Shown: positions 27,855 to 38,055, counted from the stretch's first letter. The stretch is DNA of 64,000 nucleotides from Tellurirhabdus rosea (GCF_026278345.1 NZ_CP111085.1:5518808-5582807); one strand, 5' to 3'. Made by a program: numbers and translations. Notes: generated by a model not told the origin, from the letters alone.

Positions 27855-29000
27855 TCAGAACGCGTCCATCACCCGAAAATAGACCGCCAGGTTGCGATCC
27901 GAAGACGTAGCGAGGTCCACCCGCGCATACAGGTTTTTCTTCCGGTTGAGGAGCAGCCGCAGACCGGCCCCGCCCGTAACCTGGGCTTTCGCATCAGCCA
28001 ATCCGGCCAGGGTCGGCGCCACGCCCCCCACCGCCCCGAAGACGGCCCCACCGAGAAAGCGGTTGAACGCCCGGCGGTATTCTGCCTGCGCAGCCACCAT
28101 CTGCCGGTCCCGGTACCGGCCAGAAATCATGCCGCGCATGATGAAAGGCCCACCCAGCCGGGGCAGTTCGCGCAGGGGCACCGCGCCCTCGTTCAGATGC
28201 GCCACGGCCTGAAAACCCAGCAGGTTGCGACCCCGCCAGGGGAAGTATTTCCGGACATCCAGCTGGTGTTCGGTGTAGCGGTGGCCGCTGCCCAGTTCGT
28301 CGGTATAGAAATGCACGGCGTACTCGCCATACCAGCCCTGCGTCGGACTGAAGGCATTGTTCCGGTAGTCGAAAACGATGTTCGGACCCAGCCCGGAAAC
28401 GCGGCTTTGCGTCAGGCCCGGCGTATCACCGGTGCCTGACTGGAGGGTCGGCAGTATGTCGGACCCGGCGGGAAAGCGAATGTTCCGCGTATCGCTGTAG
28501 TTGTAGTTCACGCCGAGAAAGGTGCGGCCATACAGTTTACGAAGCACCTTCGTTTGCAGGTAGATCCGGTTGTAGAGCACATTGTCGTACGCCTTTTTAT
28601 CGACCGTCTCCTGCCCTACGCCCCAGACGTATTCCGAAAAATCGAGATAGCCGCCGCGTCCGCGCAGGAAGTACCGTTCGTCGCGGGTGTAGATTTGCCA
28701 AAAAGGCTCCAGAATCAGTTGGCGGCGGGTGCTGTACAGGGCCTGCACCCAGGCGTAGGAGTCGCGGGTGGGCCGGGTCGAATCGCTGCTGCCCGTATTG
28801 AAGAAATAATCGATCGCCAGCCCGCCCTTCAGACCCGTTTCGGGGCTCGACTGAATCACCGGAATGGGAATAAACTTAACGTCCCGTTTCAGGAGCGAGT
28901 CCGGGTGAAAACGGTGCCACCACTTCCGGGCGGGCGCATCCTGTGCCCAGACATCGACGGATAGGAAAAGAAGCAGAAAAAGAGAGGCCGCGGGTTTCAT
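27855..29000 (-). CDS. BamA/TamA-type outer-membrane barrel protein without POTRA
   Basis: 381 residues from the ATG at 29000 (MKPAASLFLLLFLSVDVWAQ); an ATG at 29009 is in frame. The sequence matches the surface-antigen (D15) barrel: FIPIPVIQSSPETGLKGGLA, repeated amphipathic strands, RLGGPFIMRGMISGRYRDRQM (the conserved lid-lock-like R-G segment) and a terminal Phe. POTRA domains are missing, so it is not a canonical assembly factor. It lies 61 bases upstream of the LytTR gene and may share its transcript. Confidence 0.85.
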   Translation of the reverse strand: MKPAASLFLLLFLSVDVWAQDAPARKWWHRFHPDSLLKRDVKFIPIPVIQSSPETGLKGGLAIDYFFNTGSSDSTRPTRDSYAWVQALYSTRRQLILEPFWQIYTRDERYFLRGRGGYLDFSEYVWGVGQETVDKKAYDNVLYNRIYLQTKVLRKLYGRTFLGVNYNYSDTRNIRFPAGSDILPTLQSGTGDTPGLTQSRVSGLGPNIVFDYRNNAFSPTQGWYGEYAVHFYTDELGSGHRYTEHQLDVRKYFPWRGRNLLGFQAVAHLNEGAVPLRELPRLGGPFIMRGMISGRYRDRQMVAAQAEYRRAFNRFLGGAVFGAVGGVAPTLAGLADAKAQVTGGAGLRLLLNRKKNLYARVDLATSSDRNLAVYFRVMDAF

Positions 29001-29299
29001 TAAAACCATAACCAGCGAAGGCAAACTTTGGTTAAACCATTTTTGCCTTTCGTGGGGCAACGACTTTCGGCTTTCCGGGTCGAGCCTTGTAGAAAGCCAT
29101 ACCAGGGCTTCTCATCGACCAAACCTCAAACCCTTCGGTCGCTTGTGCCTCCCAACTGCCTTTTCTTTAATTACCTTTACTTAGCATGGCTCATTTTATA
29201 GGGGACAGGACAGGCCAAAACCGCCATGTTAATTCTTTTGGAGCAGACTGTGGAGCGGCGATGTGCCAAAAAGCCTATACACTTTAGCGTCCGAAATAC
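29001..29299. other. Gap at the left border of an AT-rich island
   Basis: No supported gene. Composition becomes AT-rich toward 29300. A 33-codon plus-strand frame (29188-29286) starting MAHFIGDRTGQNRHVN is open but too short to call. Confidence 0.3.
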
Positions 29300-29959
29300 T
29301 TATTCAAATAGGACATCAGGTAGAGACACTTTATTTCTTTTACCCATATCATTAAGTATTTTGTTTATCTCTACGTAGTCTTTACGACTCTTCATTAATG
29401 CCCACTTTGACTTTAAAACTTCCTCCTCGTAGTCTGAAATATATGGCGCAATAGCGTTTAAACTACGATTAAATGATGAATTCACTTGTAAATCGACGTA
29501 AGCTGAAAACACGCTAGCTATAAGAGTTATAACACCAATAAACGTAGTAATATAAAAACTCCAATCATAAAACTTTAATCTTCTGTCTAACTGTGCAATT
29601 TGCGTTTCTAAATCTTTAATACTTTCTTTCGATATACGTCGAAGTTCTTCACTATCCTTTATTTCACGTTCTTTTCGACGCTCATTCCTAAGTTTATCTG
29701 CGCGCTTTCTCCTTCGAACAGAACTCGCGAAAGAATCAAAGAGAATCGCAAAACCGACAATATGTATCATAAAGTAAACTAGAAAATCAATCCAATTCCT
29801 CTGGCCCAGCGAAGCATTAGAATAAGCGCCATCTAGATAATCAGCAAAAAAATTTTTTAGGATCTCAAATATAAAATTTGAGATAGGATTTATAAAGGCA
29901 AAAACTATAAACGATGTAATTAAACTCACAATCACATCTTTACGAATACTTTGCAACAT
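29300..29959 (-). CDS. Membrane protein with central coiled coil, unknown
   Basis: 219 residues. Two hydrophobic segments near the start (VIVSLITSFIVFAFINPIS; WIDFLVYFMIHIVGFAILF) precede a long basic/acidic coiled coil (about residues 80-125, rich in RRRKRADK and KESIKDLETQI). A third membrane segment (FYITTFIGVITLIASVFSAY) and a soluble tail follow. Codon use is strongly AT-biased compared with all neighbours, so it is probably horizontally acquired. I do not recognise the family; a membrane-linked accessory or defence role is possible but not shown. Confidence 0.65.
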   Translation of the reverse strand: MLQSIRKDVIVSLITSFIVFAFINPISNFIFEILKNFFADYLDGAYSNASLGQRNWIDFLVYFMIHIVGFAILFDSFASSVRRRKRADKLRNERRKEREIKDSEELRRISKESIKDLETQIAQLDRRLKFYDWSFYITTFIGVITLIASVFSAYVDLQVNSSFNRSLNAIAPYISDYEEEVLKSKWALMKSRKDYVEINKILNDMGKRNKVSLPDVLFE

Positions 29960-30809
29960 ATTATATGTATATTGAGAGTTTTAACATAATAAAATACCAG
30001 CTAGCTTGCAACTATCAGTCCAAGAACTTACATGTTATATACGCAAAATCAACCTTTATCTCGCCAGTTGTTCCCCAGTAGAACTGATTACGCTTTCATC
30101 TTAGGTAATTTATTTTGTACACTGTTTGTAAACTGGCCCGGCCTTTGCATCCCTATAATTAGTGTATTATAGAAAGCGGTTTCTCCTGCTATGAACCAAC
30201 GATATAAACCCCTACAACAAACAAATCTTTTTTTTGCATTGGACGTCTGGCTTACATGCTATCTGGGCGTTAACAGCGTAACTATTTGTGTTTCCTGATA
30301 TTAGAATTGTTATAGACTTTTTTTCTTTGCGGTATAAAATAGAATACTGAAATGTTTTAGTCGTTACTCTTAATACTTCTGCTTGAGTTGGCTGTGATAC
30401 GATCTAGGCATTACGTTTGTTCTTCAGCTTTAGAAGCTAGGTAAACACTTTGACGGCCATTGGGTTTTCTCCGGTTATCTTAATGATTAGAACTAACTTG
30501 TCGATTTAAAGCTGCATGAAGTTGTTGTGCACATTTTCAAGTACTCCAGTTTCCAAGTTAAGAATCTCCTTTTCATGAGCCATGATCAGGTGATGAATCA
30601 GAGGAAGCTCTCCGCGTAATATGATGCAATAATATTCGCTTTCCAGGAAATATCATTCGCCTTCTATGAATTTTGTTTCATAAGACACGAAAACTACACG
30701 AAGTTCTATTTCATTCTATGACAAAATAGTGTTCTCCTTCATTACTACTTTTACATTAGCCCGAGCCGCCCACCCTCCTGTTCTCCCACTCCTCCCCGCC
30801 CATAAAACC
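29960..30809. other. AT-rich non-coding stretch
   Basis: About 850 bases with no credible frame on either strand. A 7-bp hairpin CTATAAT/ATTATAG sits at 30153-30172. No tRNA, transposase remnant or array is recognisable. It is likely decayed island DNA. Confidence 0.5.
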
Positions 30810-30834
30810 AAAAAAGCCGGCTTGCACAGCCGGC
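30810..30834 (-). terminator. Terminator of the coiled-coil gene
   Basis: On the minus strand: GCCGGCT, a 5-base loop, AGCCGGC and then TTTTTT. It lies 24 bases after the stop at 30858. Confidence 0.8.
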
Positions 30835-30857
30835 CATTCCGTTTGAAGATGAAGAAA

Positions 30858-31244
30858 CTACAGATTTTCTCCTGCAAACTGGTTGAATTCCGCCCGGAGG
30901 TTTTTCAGTAACGCTTTGTAGGTATTGACGCGATCCCGGAGTTGCGGATCATCCTGCATCTTGCGGTGATCGGTCGCCACCGGATTCGCTTCGACCTCCG
31001 CCACCACGGCATTCTCGGCCTGTTTGATGTCGTGGCGCAGGTAATCCAGTTCGTTTTTCTGAATGTAAAGGCGGTTCTGAAACTGCTCTACTGCCATCTT
31101 CACCTCCGGAGCCGTGTTTTTCGCGCTGACTTCGGCCAGCCGCTCGGTCATGATCTGCAGCTGGTCCTCAAACAGATTCAGGGCGTTTATCCATTCGGTG
31201 TGTTCTGTATGCAGGTCGAAGAGGTATTTGCTTTCGGTTGTCAT
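30858..31244 (-). CDS. Coiled-coil protein, unknown
   Basis: 128 residues from the ATG at 31244; the longer frame to 31355 has no signal-like or conserved leader. The product is almost wholly alpha-helical and charged (KYLFDLHTEHTEWINALNLF, MAVEQFQNRLYIQKNELDYL, RVNTYKALLKNLRAEFNQF), suggesting a small cytoplasmic coiled-coil protein. I do not recognise the family. It follows aconitase but is separated from it by a terminator hairpin. Confidence 0.65.
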   Translation of the reverse strand: MTTESKYLFDLHTEHTEWINALNLFEDQLQIMTERLAEVSAKNTAPEVKMAVEQFQNRLYIQKNELDYLRHDIKQAENAVVAEVEANPVATDHRKMQDDPQLRDRVNTYKALLKNLRAEFNQFAGENL

Positions 31245-31338
31245 GGTAGTTGGTCTTAACTGGTGAATGACCAAAAGTAGAGGCTTCGGCAGACCACACC
31301 CATGAAGAAAGTTTGCCGCAGACGTGATTAAGGTCAGC

Positions 31339-31375
31339 CAAAACAAAGGCGGCAACCGCTTTCACGATTGCCGCC
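31339..31375 (-). terminator. Terminator of acn
   Basis: On the minus strand: GGCGGCAA, a 12-base loop, TTGCCGCC, followed by TTTGTTTT. It is located 34 bases after the aconitase stop. Confidence 0.75.
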
Positions 31376-31408
31376 TCCGAATCGACGCTATTTAATGCGT
31401 CGGTACAG

Positions 31409-33676
31409 TTACGCGCCTACCTTCTGGCGGATCAGATTCAGGGCCGCACCGGCTTTGAACCACTCGATCTGCTGTTCGTTGTAGGTATGGTTCACCGGGA
31501 ATTCGTCCGACGTGCCATCGGCATGGTTCAGGCGAATTGTCAGCTGCTTGCCCGGAGCGAACTCCGTCAGGCCGAGGATGTCGATGGTGTCGTCTTCCTG
31601 GACCTTGTCGTAATCCGCCGGGTTGGCGAACGTCAGACCCAGCATGCCCTGCTTTTTCAGGTTCGTTTCGTGAATCCGGGCGAACGATTTCACCAGGATA
31701 GCCCGAACGCCGAGGTGACGCGGCTCCATGGCGGCGTGCTCCCGCGACGAACCTTCGCCGTAGTTCTCGTCGCCGACAACCACCGAGCCGATACCGGCCG
31801 CTTTGTACGCCCGCTGTACCGTCGGCACTTCGGCGTATTCGCCCGTCAGCTGGTTTTTCACCGTGTTGGTCTTCTCGTTGTAGAAGTTCACGGCCCCGAT
31901 GAGCATGTTGTTGGAAATGTTGTCGAGGTGACCGCGGTACTTCAGCCACGGACCGGCCATCGAGATGTGGTCGGTCGTACACTTGCCTTTCGCCTTGATG
32001 AGCAGCTTCAGACCCGTCAGGTCGGTGCCTTCCCAGGCCGGGAACGGATCGAGCAGCTGCAGACGGTCCGAGGTCGGGCTGACGAGTACCTGCACGCCGC
32101 TGCCATCTTCGGCCGGAGCCTGGTAGCCCGCGTCTTCTACGGCAAAGCCATTGACCGGCAGTTCGATACCTTGTGGTTCGTCAAGTTTTACTTCTTCACC
32201 GGCCTCGTTGGTCAGCGTGTCCGTCATCGGGTTGAACGTCAGGCTACCCGCAATCGAGAAAGCCGTCACGATTTCCGGAGAAGCCACGAACGAGTGCGTC
32301 GAAGCCAGCCCGTCGTTCCGCTTCGCGAAGTTCCGGTTGAAGGACGTGATGATGGAGTTTTTCCGGTTCGGGTCGTCGATATGACGGGCCCACTGCCCGA
32401 TGCAGGGCCCGCAGGCGTTGGCCAACACGACGCCGCCGATCTGCTCGAAGGTATTCAGCAGCCCGTCGCGCTCGGTCGTGTAGCGAACCAGTTCGGAACC
32501 CGGCGTTACGGTGTATTCCGACTTGGTTTTCAGATTCTTCGTAATCGCCTGCTCGGCAACGGAAGCGGCGCGGGTGATGTCCTCGTACGAGGAGTTGGTG
32601 CAGGAACCGATCAGGCCCACGTCCAGCTTCTCCGGCCAGCCGTTTTCTTTCACGGCCTGGGCGAATTTGGACAGCGGCCACGCCAGGTCAGGCGTGTACG
32701 GACCGTTGATGTGCGGCTCCAACTCCGACAGGTTAATCTCGATCACCTGATCGAAGTAGGTAGCCGGGTCGTTGTAAACCTCGTCATCCGAGCGCAGGTG
32801 AGCCGCCACGGCATTGGCCGCTTCGGCGATGTCGGAGCGCTCGGTGCTGCGGAGGTAGTCGGCCATTTTCTCATCATAGGCGAAAATAGAGGTCGTTGCC
32901 CCGATTTCAGCACCCATGTTACAGATGGTCGCCTTCCCCGTGCAGGACAGGCTTTCGGCGCCTTCGCCGAAGTATTCCACGATGCAGCCCGTTCCGCCTT
33001 TTACGGTCAGGATACCGGCTACGCGCAGGATCACGTCTTTGGCCGAAGCCCAGCCCGACAGTTTGCCGGTCAGCTTCACCCCGATCAGTTTGGGCATTTT
33101 CAGCTCCCACGGCAGACCCGCCATCACGTCGCAGGCATCCGCGCCGCCGACACCGATGGCAATCATGCCCAGACCGCCCGCGTTCGGCGTGTGCGAGTCC
33201 GTGCCGATCATCATGCCGCCCGGAAACGCGTAGTTTTCCAGCACAACCTGGTGGATGATCCCGGCACCGGGCTTCCAGAAACCAATACCATATTTATTGG
33301 AGACCGAAGCCAGGAAGTCGTAGACCTCTTTATTTTTATTGTTGGCGTTGGCAAGGTCCTGCGCGGCACCAACCTCCGCCTGAATCAGGTGGTCACAGTG
33401 AACCGTCGAGGGAACGGCCACCTGCGGACGGCCCGCCTGCATGAACTGAAGCAGGGCCATCTGGGCCGTTGCGTCCTGCATCGCTACGCGGTCGGGCGCA
33501 AAGTCGACGTAATCTTTCCCACGGGCATACGCTTTTTCGGCGATGCCGGCGCTCAGGTGGGCATACAAAATCTTCTCGGACTGGGTGAGCGGACGCCCAA
33601 CAACCTTCCGGGCGGCTTCAACGCGCTCGCCGAAACGGGCGTAGGCGCGCTGAATCATGTCAAAATCGAACGCCAT
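31409..33676 (-). CDS. acn: Aconitate hydratase (mitochondrial-type)
   Basis: 755 residues, the size of mitochondrial-type aconitases typical of Bacteroidota. The enzyme isomerises citrate to isocitrate in the TCA cycle with a [4Fe-4S] cluster. Cluster cysteines are visible in [14 protein letters not shown] and [11 protein letters not shown]. Substrate and fold segments are [15 protein letters not shown], the swivel region [19 protein letters not shown], and [13 protein letters not shown]. It has a TAGTTTTG -7 box 39 bases upstream and its own terminator. Confidence 0.97.
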   Translation of the reverse strand: MAFDFDMIQRAYARFGERVEAARKVVGRPLTQSEKILYAHLSAGIAEKAYARGKDYVDFAPDRVAMQDATAQMALLQFMQAGRPQVAVPSTVHCDHLIQAEVGAAQDLANANNKNKEVYDFLASVSNKYGIGFWKPGAGIIHQVVLENYAFPGGMMIGTDSHTPNAGGLGMIAIGVGGADACDVMAGLPWELKMPKLIGVKLTGKLSGWASAKDVILRVAGILTVKGGTGCIVEYFGEGAESLSCTGKATICNMGAEIGATTSIFAYDEKMADYLRSTERSDIAEAANAVAAHLRSDDEVYNDPATYFDQVIEINLSELEPHINGPYTPDLAWPLSKFAQAVKENGWPEKLDVGLIGSCTNSSYEDITRAASVAEQAITKNLKTKSEYTVTPGSELVRYTTERDGLLNTFEQIGGVVLANACGPCIGQWARHIDDPNRKNSIITSFNRNFAKRNDGLASTHSFVASPEIVTAFSIAGSLTFNPMTDTLTNEAGEEVKLDEPQGIELPVNGFAVEDAGYQAPAEDGSGVQVLVSPTSDRLQLLDPFPAWEGTDLTGLKLLIKAKGKCTTDHISMAGPWLKYRGHLDNISNNMLIGAVNFYNEKTNTVKNQLTGEYAEVPTVQRAYKAAGIGSVVVGDENYGEGSSREHAAMEPRHLGVRAILVKSFARIHETNLKKQGMLGLTFANPADYDKVQEDDTIDILGLTEFAPGKQLTIRLNHADGTSDEFPVNHTYNEQQIEWFKAGAALNLIRQKVGA

Positions 33677-33714
33677 AGGCTATAGGAATTTGATTCGGTG
33701 AAAAGTACGGGTAA

Positions 33715-33722
33715 CAAAACTA
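33715..33722 (-). promoter_or_regulatory. -7 box of acn
   Basis: TAGTTTTG on the minus strand fits TAnnTTTG; a TTGG about 16 bases further upstream may serve as the -33 element. The rest of the 296-base gap to the CHRD gene holds no gene. Confidence 0.45.
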
Positions 33723-33972
33723 AGACTACTCTATTGAACCAACCATTTACGGAAGGGTTTCGGTTCACGGCCGGACGGTTTCCGCTCAGCGTGCCAAAAT
33801 TAGATGATTTTAGGTCTAAAGTAAAAACGGGCGGAATTTTATGTTGCTAAATTGAAATGGATATAAATAAGCCGGGACCGTATTGTCGGAAAAACGACCG
33901 GAAAAATCCAAATGACGCGCCGGTTCGTATCTTGTTTCGATAACAAAATATTCCACGCTTACTGATCTACCC

Positions 33973-34422
33973 ATGAAAAGTAAATTGTTCCTCTGGCCTC
34001 TGTCGCTGGTGATGGCGGCCTCCCTGGTTTTTACTGGCTGCAAGGATGACGATGACGACGTTCCGGCAAACAATACCACCCGCCTGACGGCCACGCTGAA
34101 CGGCCAGCAGGAAGTACCGGCCACCACCTCCGCCGCGACCGGCACCTTCACCGGCAGCATCGACCGGACCACGCGGGTCATGACTTACGAAGTCCGCTAC
34201 AGCGGCTTTACGCCCACAGCCGGGCACATCCATGCCGGATCGCCGGGGCAGAATGGCCCGGTCGTTATTCCGTTCAACAGCCTGACCTCGCCCATCACCG
34301 GGCAGACAACGCTGGCCCAGAGCCGGATCGACAGCATGGTGGCCGGACGGTTTTACGTCAATCTGCACTCGGCGGCTTTCCCCGGCGGAGAGATTCGGGG
34401 CAACATCACGGAGCAGAAATAG
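33973..34422 (+). CDS. CHRD-domain surface lipoprotein
   Basis: 149 residues. A signal peptide with lipobox VFTGC is followed directly by KDDDDD, the kind of acidic stretch that acts as a lipoprotein export signal to the cell surface in Bacteroidota. The rest is one CHRD domain (LTATLNGQQEVPATTSAATG, YSGFTPTAGHIHAGSPGQNG, FYVNLHSAAFPGGEIRGNI). CHRD was defined in chordin; its bacterial role is unknown. It is a single gene with its own terminator. Confidence 0.88.
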   Translation: MKSKLFLWPLSLVMAASLVFTGCKDDDDDVPANNTTRLTATLNGQQEVPATTSAATGTFTGSIDRTTRVMTYEVRYSGFTPTAGHIHAGSPGQNGPVVIPFNSLTSPITGQTTLAQSRIDSMVAGRFYVNLHSAAFPGGEIRGNITEQK

Positions 34423-34444
34423 CCTCCCTTCCGTACTTTATTTT

Positions 34445-34478
34445 AACGGCGGCTCTCAAAAGGTCGCCGTTCTATTTT
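34445..34478 (+). terminator. Terminator of the CHRD gene
   Basis: AACGGCG (34445-34451) pairs with CGCCGTT (34465-34471), followed by CTATTTTT. Confidence 0.7.
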
Positions 34479-34609
34479 TCCGGATTCCGCTTTTTGCCAG
34501 CAGCTTATTCCTGCATTTTGGTCCGGTTTTTCCGAACGTTCGGCCGCTACAAAACGTTACTTTTTTACAACTGCGAACCGCTCCTCTTCGCAACCGTTTC
34601 ATCAAACTA

Positions 34610-34643
34610 TTTGCATTTATTGACGGTTTTGCGTCTATCTTTG
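34610..34643 (+). promoter_or_regulatory. Promoter of topA
   Basis: TTTG at 34610-34613, a 22-base spacer and TATCTTTG at 34636-34643 match the Bacteroidota consensus, 55 bases before the topA ATG. Confidence 0.7.
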
Positions 34644-34698
34644 GCGCAAACGAGGGGAATGGGAACACGCATTTTTACAAATTAACCTGAATAACTCT

Positions 34699-37287
34699 AT
34701 GTCCAAAAACCTGGTAATCGTGGAGTCGCCGGCTAAGGCGAAGACCATTGAAGGCTATCTGGGTAAGGATTTTACGGTAAAATCAAGCTTCGGTCACGTT
34801 CGGGATCTGCCCAAGGACGACATGGCGATCGACGTGAACAACGGCTTTCGTCCTGTTTACGAAGTTTCGCCGGAAAAAAAGCAGGTAATCAACGAGTTAA
34901 AGAAATTAGCCAAGGAGGCCGAAGAGGTTTGGCTCGCGACGGACGACGACCGCGAAGGCGAAGCCATATCCTGGCACCTAAAAGAAGCCCTTGGTCTGCG
35001 GGAAGATACCAAACGGATCGTTTTCCGTGAAATCACCAAAAATGCGATTCTGAACGCCATCCAGCAACCGCGCCGGATCGACCTCGACCTGGTAAATGCC
35101 CAGCAGGCCCGCCGGGTGCTGGACCGCCTCGTCGGTTTCGAACTCTCGCCCGTGCTGTGGCGAAAAATCAAGGCCCGGGGAGCCGGTCTGTCGGCCGGAC
35201 GGGTGCAGTCCGTGGCCGTTCGCCTGATTGTCGAGCGCGAACGGGAAGTGGAAGGCCACAAGGCCAAATCCAGCTACCGGGTAGTGGCGCAGTTCCTCAT
35301 CGAAGGCGGCAAGATCCTGACGGCCGAACTGCCCAAAAACCTCCCTACGCTGGACGACGCCCGGGCCTTCCTCGAACGCTGCCGCCAGGCGATCTTTACC
35401 ATCGAAAGCCTGGAAACCAAACCGGCCAAGAAGTCGCCCGCCCCACCGTTTACGACCTCGACCCTGCAGCAGGAAGCTTCCCGCAAACTTTCCTTCTCGG
35501 TTTCGCAGACCATGACGCTGGCGCAGAAACTTTACGAGGCCGGTAAGATTTCGTACATGCGTACTGATTCGACCAGCCTTTCGCAGGAAGCCATTCAGAA
35601 GGCGAAAGACGCCATCATCGCCGATTTCGGCGAAAAATACGCCCATACCCGGCAGTACAAAACGAAAAACGACTCGGCTCAGGAAGCGCACGAAGCCATC
35701 CGTCCGACCGATTTTTCCAACCGCAAAGCGAGCAACGACCGCAACGAACAACGGCTGTACGAACTCATCTGGAAACGGGCCATCGCCTCCCAGATGTCGG
35801 ACGCCCTGCTGGAACGGACGACGGCCACCATCAGCATCTCGACGACCCCGGAAGAGCTGATCGCCCAGGGCGAAGTCATCAAGTTCGACGGCTTCCTGAA
35901 AGTGTACCTGGAATCCCGCGACGACGAAGACGAGGAAAGCAAGGGCATGCTGCCGCCGCTGAACGTCGGCCAGCAGCTCAACCTCGACACGCTGAAAGCC
36001 ACCGAGCGGTTCACCCGTCCGGCCCCGCGCTACACGGAAGCGTCGCTGGTGAAAAAGCTGGAAGAAATGGGCATTGGCCGCCCGTCGACCTACGCCCCGA
36101 CGATTTCCACGATCATCAAACGGGAATACGTCGTCAAACAGGACAAGCCCGGCCAGGAACGGACCTTCCAGGAACTGGTGCTGAGCGGCAGGACGAAAAC
36201 CATCGAGCAGAAGACCGACAAGGAAAACTTCGGTTCCGAAAAGTCCAAGCTGTTCCCGACCAATACGGGCATGGTGGTCAACGACTTTCTGGTCGAATTC
36301 TTCCCGGATATTGTCGATTACAAGTTTACCGCTACCGTCGAGAAGGATTTTGACGAAATCGCGGGCGGAAAGTTGGGCTGGCAGGACATGATCAAGAACT
36401 TCTACGGCGGTTTCCACGCGAAGGTGACCGACGTGGCGGGAGCGACCGTGTCCCTGAAACAGGCCGCCGGCGTGAAGGAACTTGGAATCGACCCGAAAAC
36501 AGGCAAACCGGTGACGGCTCGGATGGGCCGCTACGGGGCGTATGTGCAGATCGGCGAGGCTTCCGACGAGGAAAAACCGCAGTTTGCCAACCTCCGGCAG
36601 GGCCAGCTCATCGAGAACGTGACGCTGGAGGAAGCCCTGAGCCTGTTCCAGCTGCCGCGCGAAGTCGGATTCTTTGAAGACAAACCAATGACGGTGGCCA
36701 TCGGCAAGTTCGGGCCGTATGTCCGGCACGACGACAAGTACGTTTCGCTCACGAAAGAAGACGACCCGTATACCATCGTGGCCGACCGCGCCATCGAACT
36801 GATCCAGCAGAAACGGGCGGAAAGCTCCTCGGAAACGCTGGGCGAATTTGAAGGCCGTCCGGTTTCGACGGGCAAAGGCCGCTTCGGCCCCTACGTCAAG
36901 TTCGACGACAAGTACATCTCGCTGCCGAAAGGCGAAACGCTCGCCGGGCTTACCCTCGACCGGGCGATTGAACTTATTCTGCAAAAGCGCGATACCGAGT
37001 CGAACAAATACATCCGGGAGTTCGCCGAGAATCCGGCGGTGAAGGTTGTCAAAGGCATGTACGGCCCGTACATCGCGGTCGGCAAGCGGAATGTCAAGAT
37101 TCCAAAAGACGTGGACCCGGCGACGCTGACGCTCGAAAAATGCCTTGAACTGGCGGGTGAATCCTCCGACGCAAAACCGGCGGCGGCCGAAAAGCCGAAG
37201 GCCGCCAAACCAAAAGCTGCGGCGGCCAAACCGAAAGCTGCGGCGGCCAAGACAGGCACGAAGAAAGTAGCAGCCAAAAAGAAATAA
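34699..37287 (+). CDS. topA: DNA topoisomerase I
   Basis: 862 residues. The type IA enzyme relaxes negative supercoils. The TOPRIM domain begins LVIVESPAKAKTIEGYLG and includes ATDDDREGEAISWHL. The catalytic Tyr lies in ISYMRTDSTSLS near residue 287. Four TopoI_C repeats follow (each with the GRYGAYVQIG/GKFGPYVRHDDKYVSL pattern) instead of zinc ribbons. A lysine/alanine tail (KPKAAAAKPKAAAAK) replaces a folded end and probably aids DNA binding. Confidence 0.96.
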   Translation: MSKNLVIVESPAKAKTIEGYLGKDFTVKSSFGHVRDLPKDDMAIDVNNGFRPVYEVSPEKKQVINELKKLAKEAEEVWLATDDDREGEAISWHLKEALGLREDTKRIVFREITKNAILNAIQQPRRIDLDLVNAQQARRVLDRLVGFELSPVLWRKIKARGAGLSAGRVQSVAVRLIVEREREVEGHKAKSSYRVVAQFLIEGGKILTAELPKNLPTLDDARAFLERCRQAIFTIESLETKPAKKSPAPPFTTSTLQQEASRKLSFSVSQTMTLAQKLYEAGKISYMRTDSTSLSQEAIQKAKDAIIADFGEKYAHTRQYKTKNDSAQEAHEAIRPTDFSNRKASNDRNEQRLYELIWKRAIASQMSDALLERTTATISISTTPEELIAQGEVIKFDGFLKVYLESRDDEDEESKGMLPPLNVGQQLNLDTLKATERFTRPAPRYTEASLVKKLEEMGIGRPSTYAPTISTIIKREYVVKQDKPGQERTFQELVLSGRTKTIEQKTDKENFGSEKSKLFPTNTGMVVNDFLVEFFPDIVDYKFTATVEKDFDEIAGGKLGWQDMIKNFYGGFHAKVTDVAGATVSLKQAAGVKELGIDPKTGKPVTARMGRYGAYVQIGEASDEEKPQFANLRQGQLIENVTLEEALSLFQLPREVGFFEDKPMTVAIGKFGPYVRHDDKYVSLTKEDDPYTIVADRAIELIQQKRAESSSETLGEFEGRPVSTGKGRFGPYVKFDDKYISLPKGETLAGLTLDRAIELILQKRDTESNKYIREFAENPAVKVVKGMYGPYIAVGKRNVKIPKDVDPATLTLEKCLELAGESSDAKPAAAEKPKAAKPKAAAAKPKAAAAKTGTKKVAAKKK

Positions 37288-37301
37288 TTTTCGTAAGCAG
37301 A

Positions 37302-37337
37302 GGACACCGGACCTGACAGTCGTCACCGGTGTCCTTT
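37302..37337 (+). terminator. Hairpin after topA
   Basis: GGACACCGG (37302-37310) pairs perfectly with CCGGTGTCC (37326-37334), followed by only three T. It sits just before the sirtuin ATG, so it could terminate topA or attenuate read-through. Confidence 0.6.
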
Positions 37338-37362
37338 GTGCATCCGAGCCTTCTACTCAATC

Positions 37363-38055
37363 ATGAATCCACGCCCGAAACTTGTTGTTCTGTCTGGTGC
37401 CGGTATCAGTGCCGAAAGTGGTATCCGTACGTTCCGGGATTCCAACGGCCTTTGGGAAGAATACCGGATCGAGGATGTGGCGACGCCTGAAGCCTGGCAG
37501 CGCAACCCGGACCTGGTCCTGGAGTTTTACAACCAGCGCCGCAGACAGGCGCTGGACGTTGCGCCCAACGCCGGTCATTACGCCCTGGTCAAACTGGAAG
37601 AAAAGTACGAGGTGCTCATCATTACGCAGAACGTGGACCCGCTGCACGAAAAGGCCGGTTCGTCCAACGTCCTGCACCTGCACGGGGAACTGTTCAAATC
37701 CAGGAGTACCGCCGACGAAACCCTCGTGTACCCGGTGGAAGGCTGGGAACTCAACCGGGGCGACCTGTGCGAAAAAGGCTCCCAGCTCCGGCCGCATATC
37801 GTCTGGTTCGGCGAAATGGTGCCCATGATTGAACCGGCCATGGAGATTGCCGCCGAGGCGGATATTTTTATCGTGGTCGGTACCTCGATGGCGGTCTACC
37901 CCGCGGCGGGCCTCATCAATTTTGTGCGTCCGGGCGTGCCCATCTACGTGGTGGACCCCCACAGTCCGGAAGTCCGGCCCCGCAAAAACCTCACGTTTAT
38001 TCAGGAACCGGCCACGACGGGCCTTTCGCGGCTCGCCGAGCAGCTTCTGGCCTGA
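37363..38055 (+). CDS. cobB: NAD-dependent protein deacylase (sirtuin, CobB-like)
   Basis: 230 residues from the ATG at 37363. NAD-binding VLSGAGISAESGIRTFRDS, ITQNVD and the catalytic His in LHLHGEL are present. The Y-x2-R pair in EFYNQRRRQA marks class III enzymes that remove succinyl and malonyl groups. Oddities: the first zinc-cysteine pair is absent (LFKSRSTAD) and only one Cys (GDLCEKG) remains in the second, so a structural zinc is unlikely; and Pro follows NVD where Asp, Asn or Gly is usual. It may be transcribed with topA by read-through. Confidence 0.9.
   Translation: MNPRPKLVVLSGAGISAESGIRTFRDSNGLWEEYRIEDVATPEAWQRNPDLVLEFYNQRRRQALDVAPNAGHYALVKLEEKYEVLIITQNVDPLHEKAGSSNVLHLHGELFKSRSTADETLVYPVEGWELNRGDLCEKGSQLRPHIVWFGEMVPMIEPAMEIAAEADIFIVVGTSMAVYPAAGLINFVRPGVPIYVVDPHSPEVRPRKNLTFIQEPATTGLSRLAEQLLA

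Noticed and set aside
29188..29286. 33-codon frame starting MAHFIGDRTGQN
   Set aside because: Too short, no promoter match and no recognisable domain; could be a remnant but cannot be supported.
29960..30809. Decayed transposon or integrase in the AT-rich gap
   Set aside because: No transposase-like peptide in any frame and no paired terminal repeats were found.
31487..33685. 732-codon frame opposite aconitase
   Set aside because: Mirror of codon bias in acn; no recognisable domain, and acn is complete with its own promoter and terminator.
34978..37326. 782-codon open frame on the strand opposite topA
   Set aside because: Frame opposite a certain topoisomerase gene in GC-rich DNA; its arginine/phenylalanine-rich translation shows no domains.
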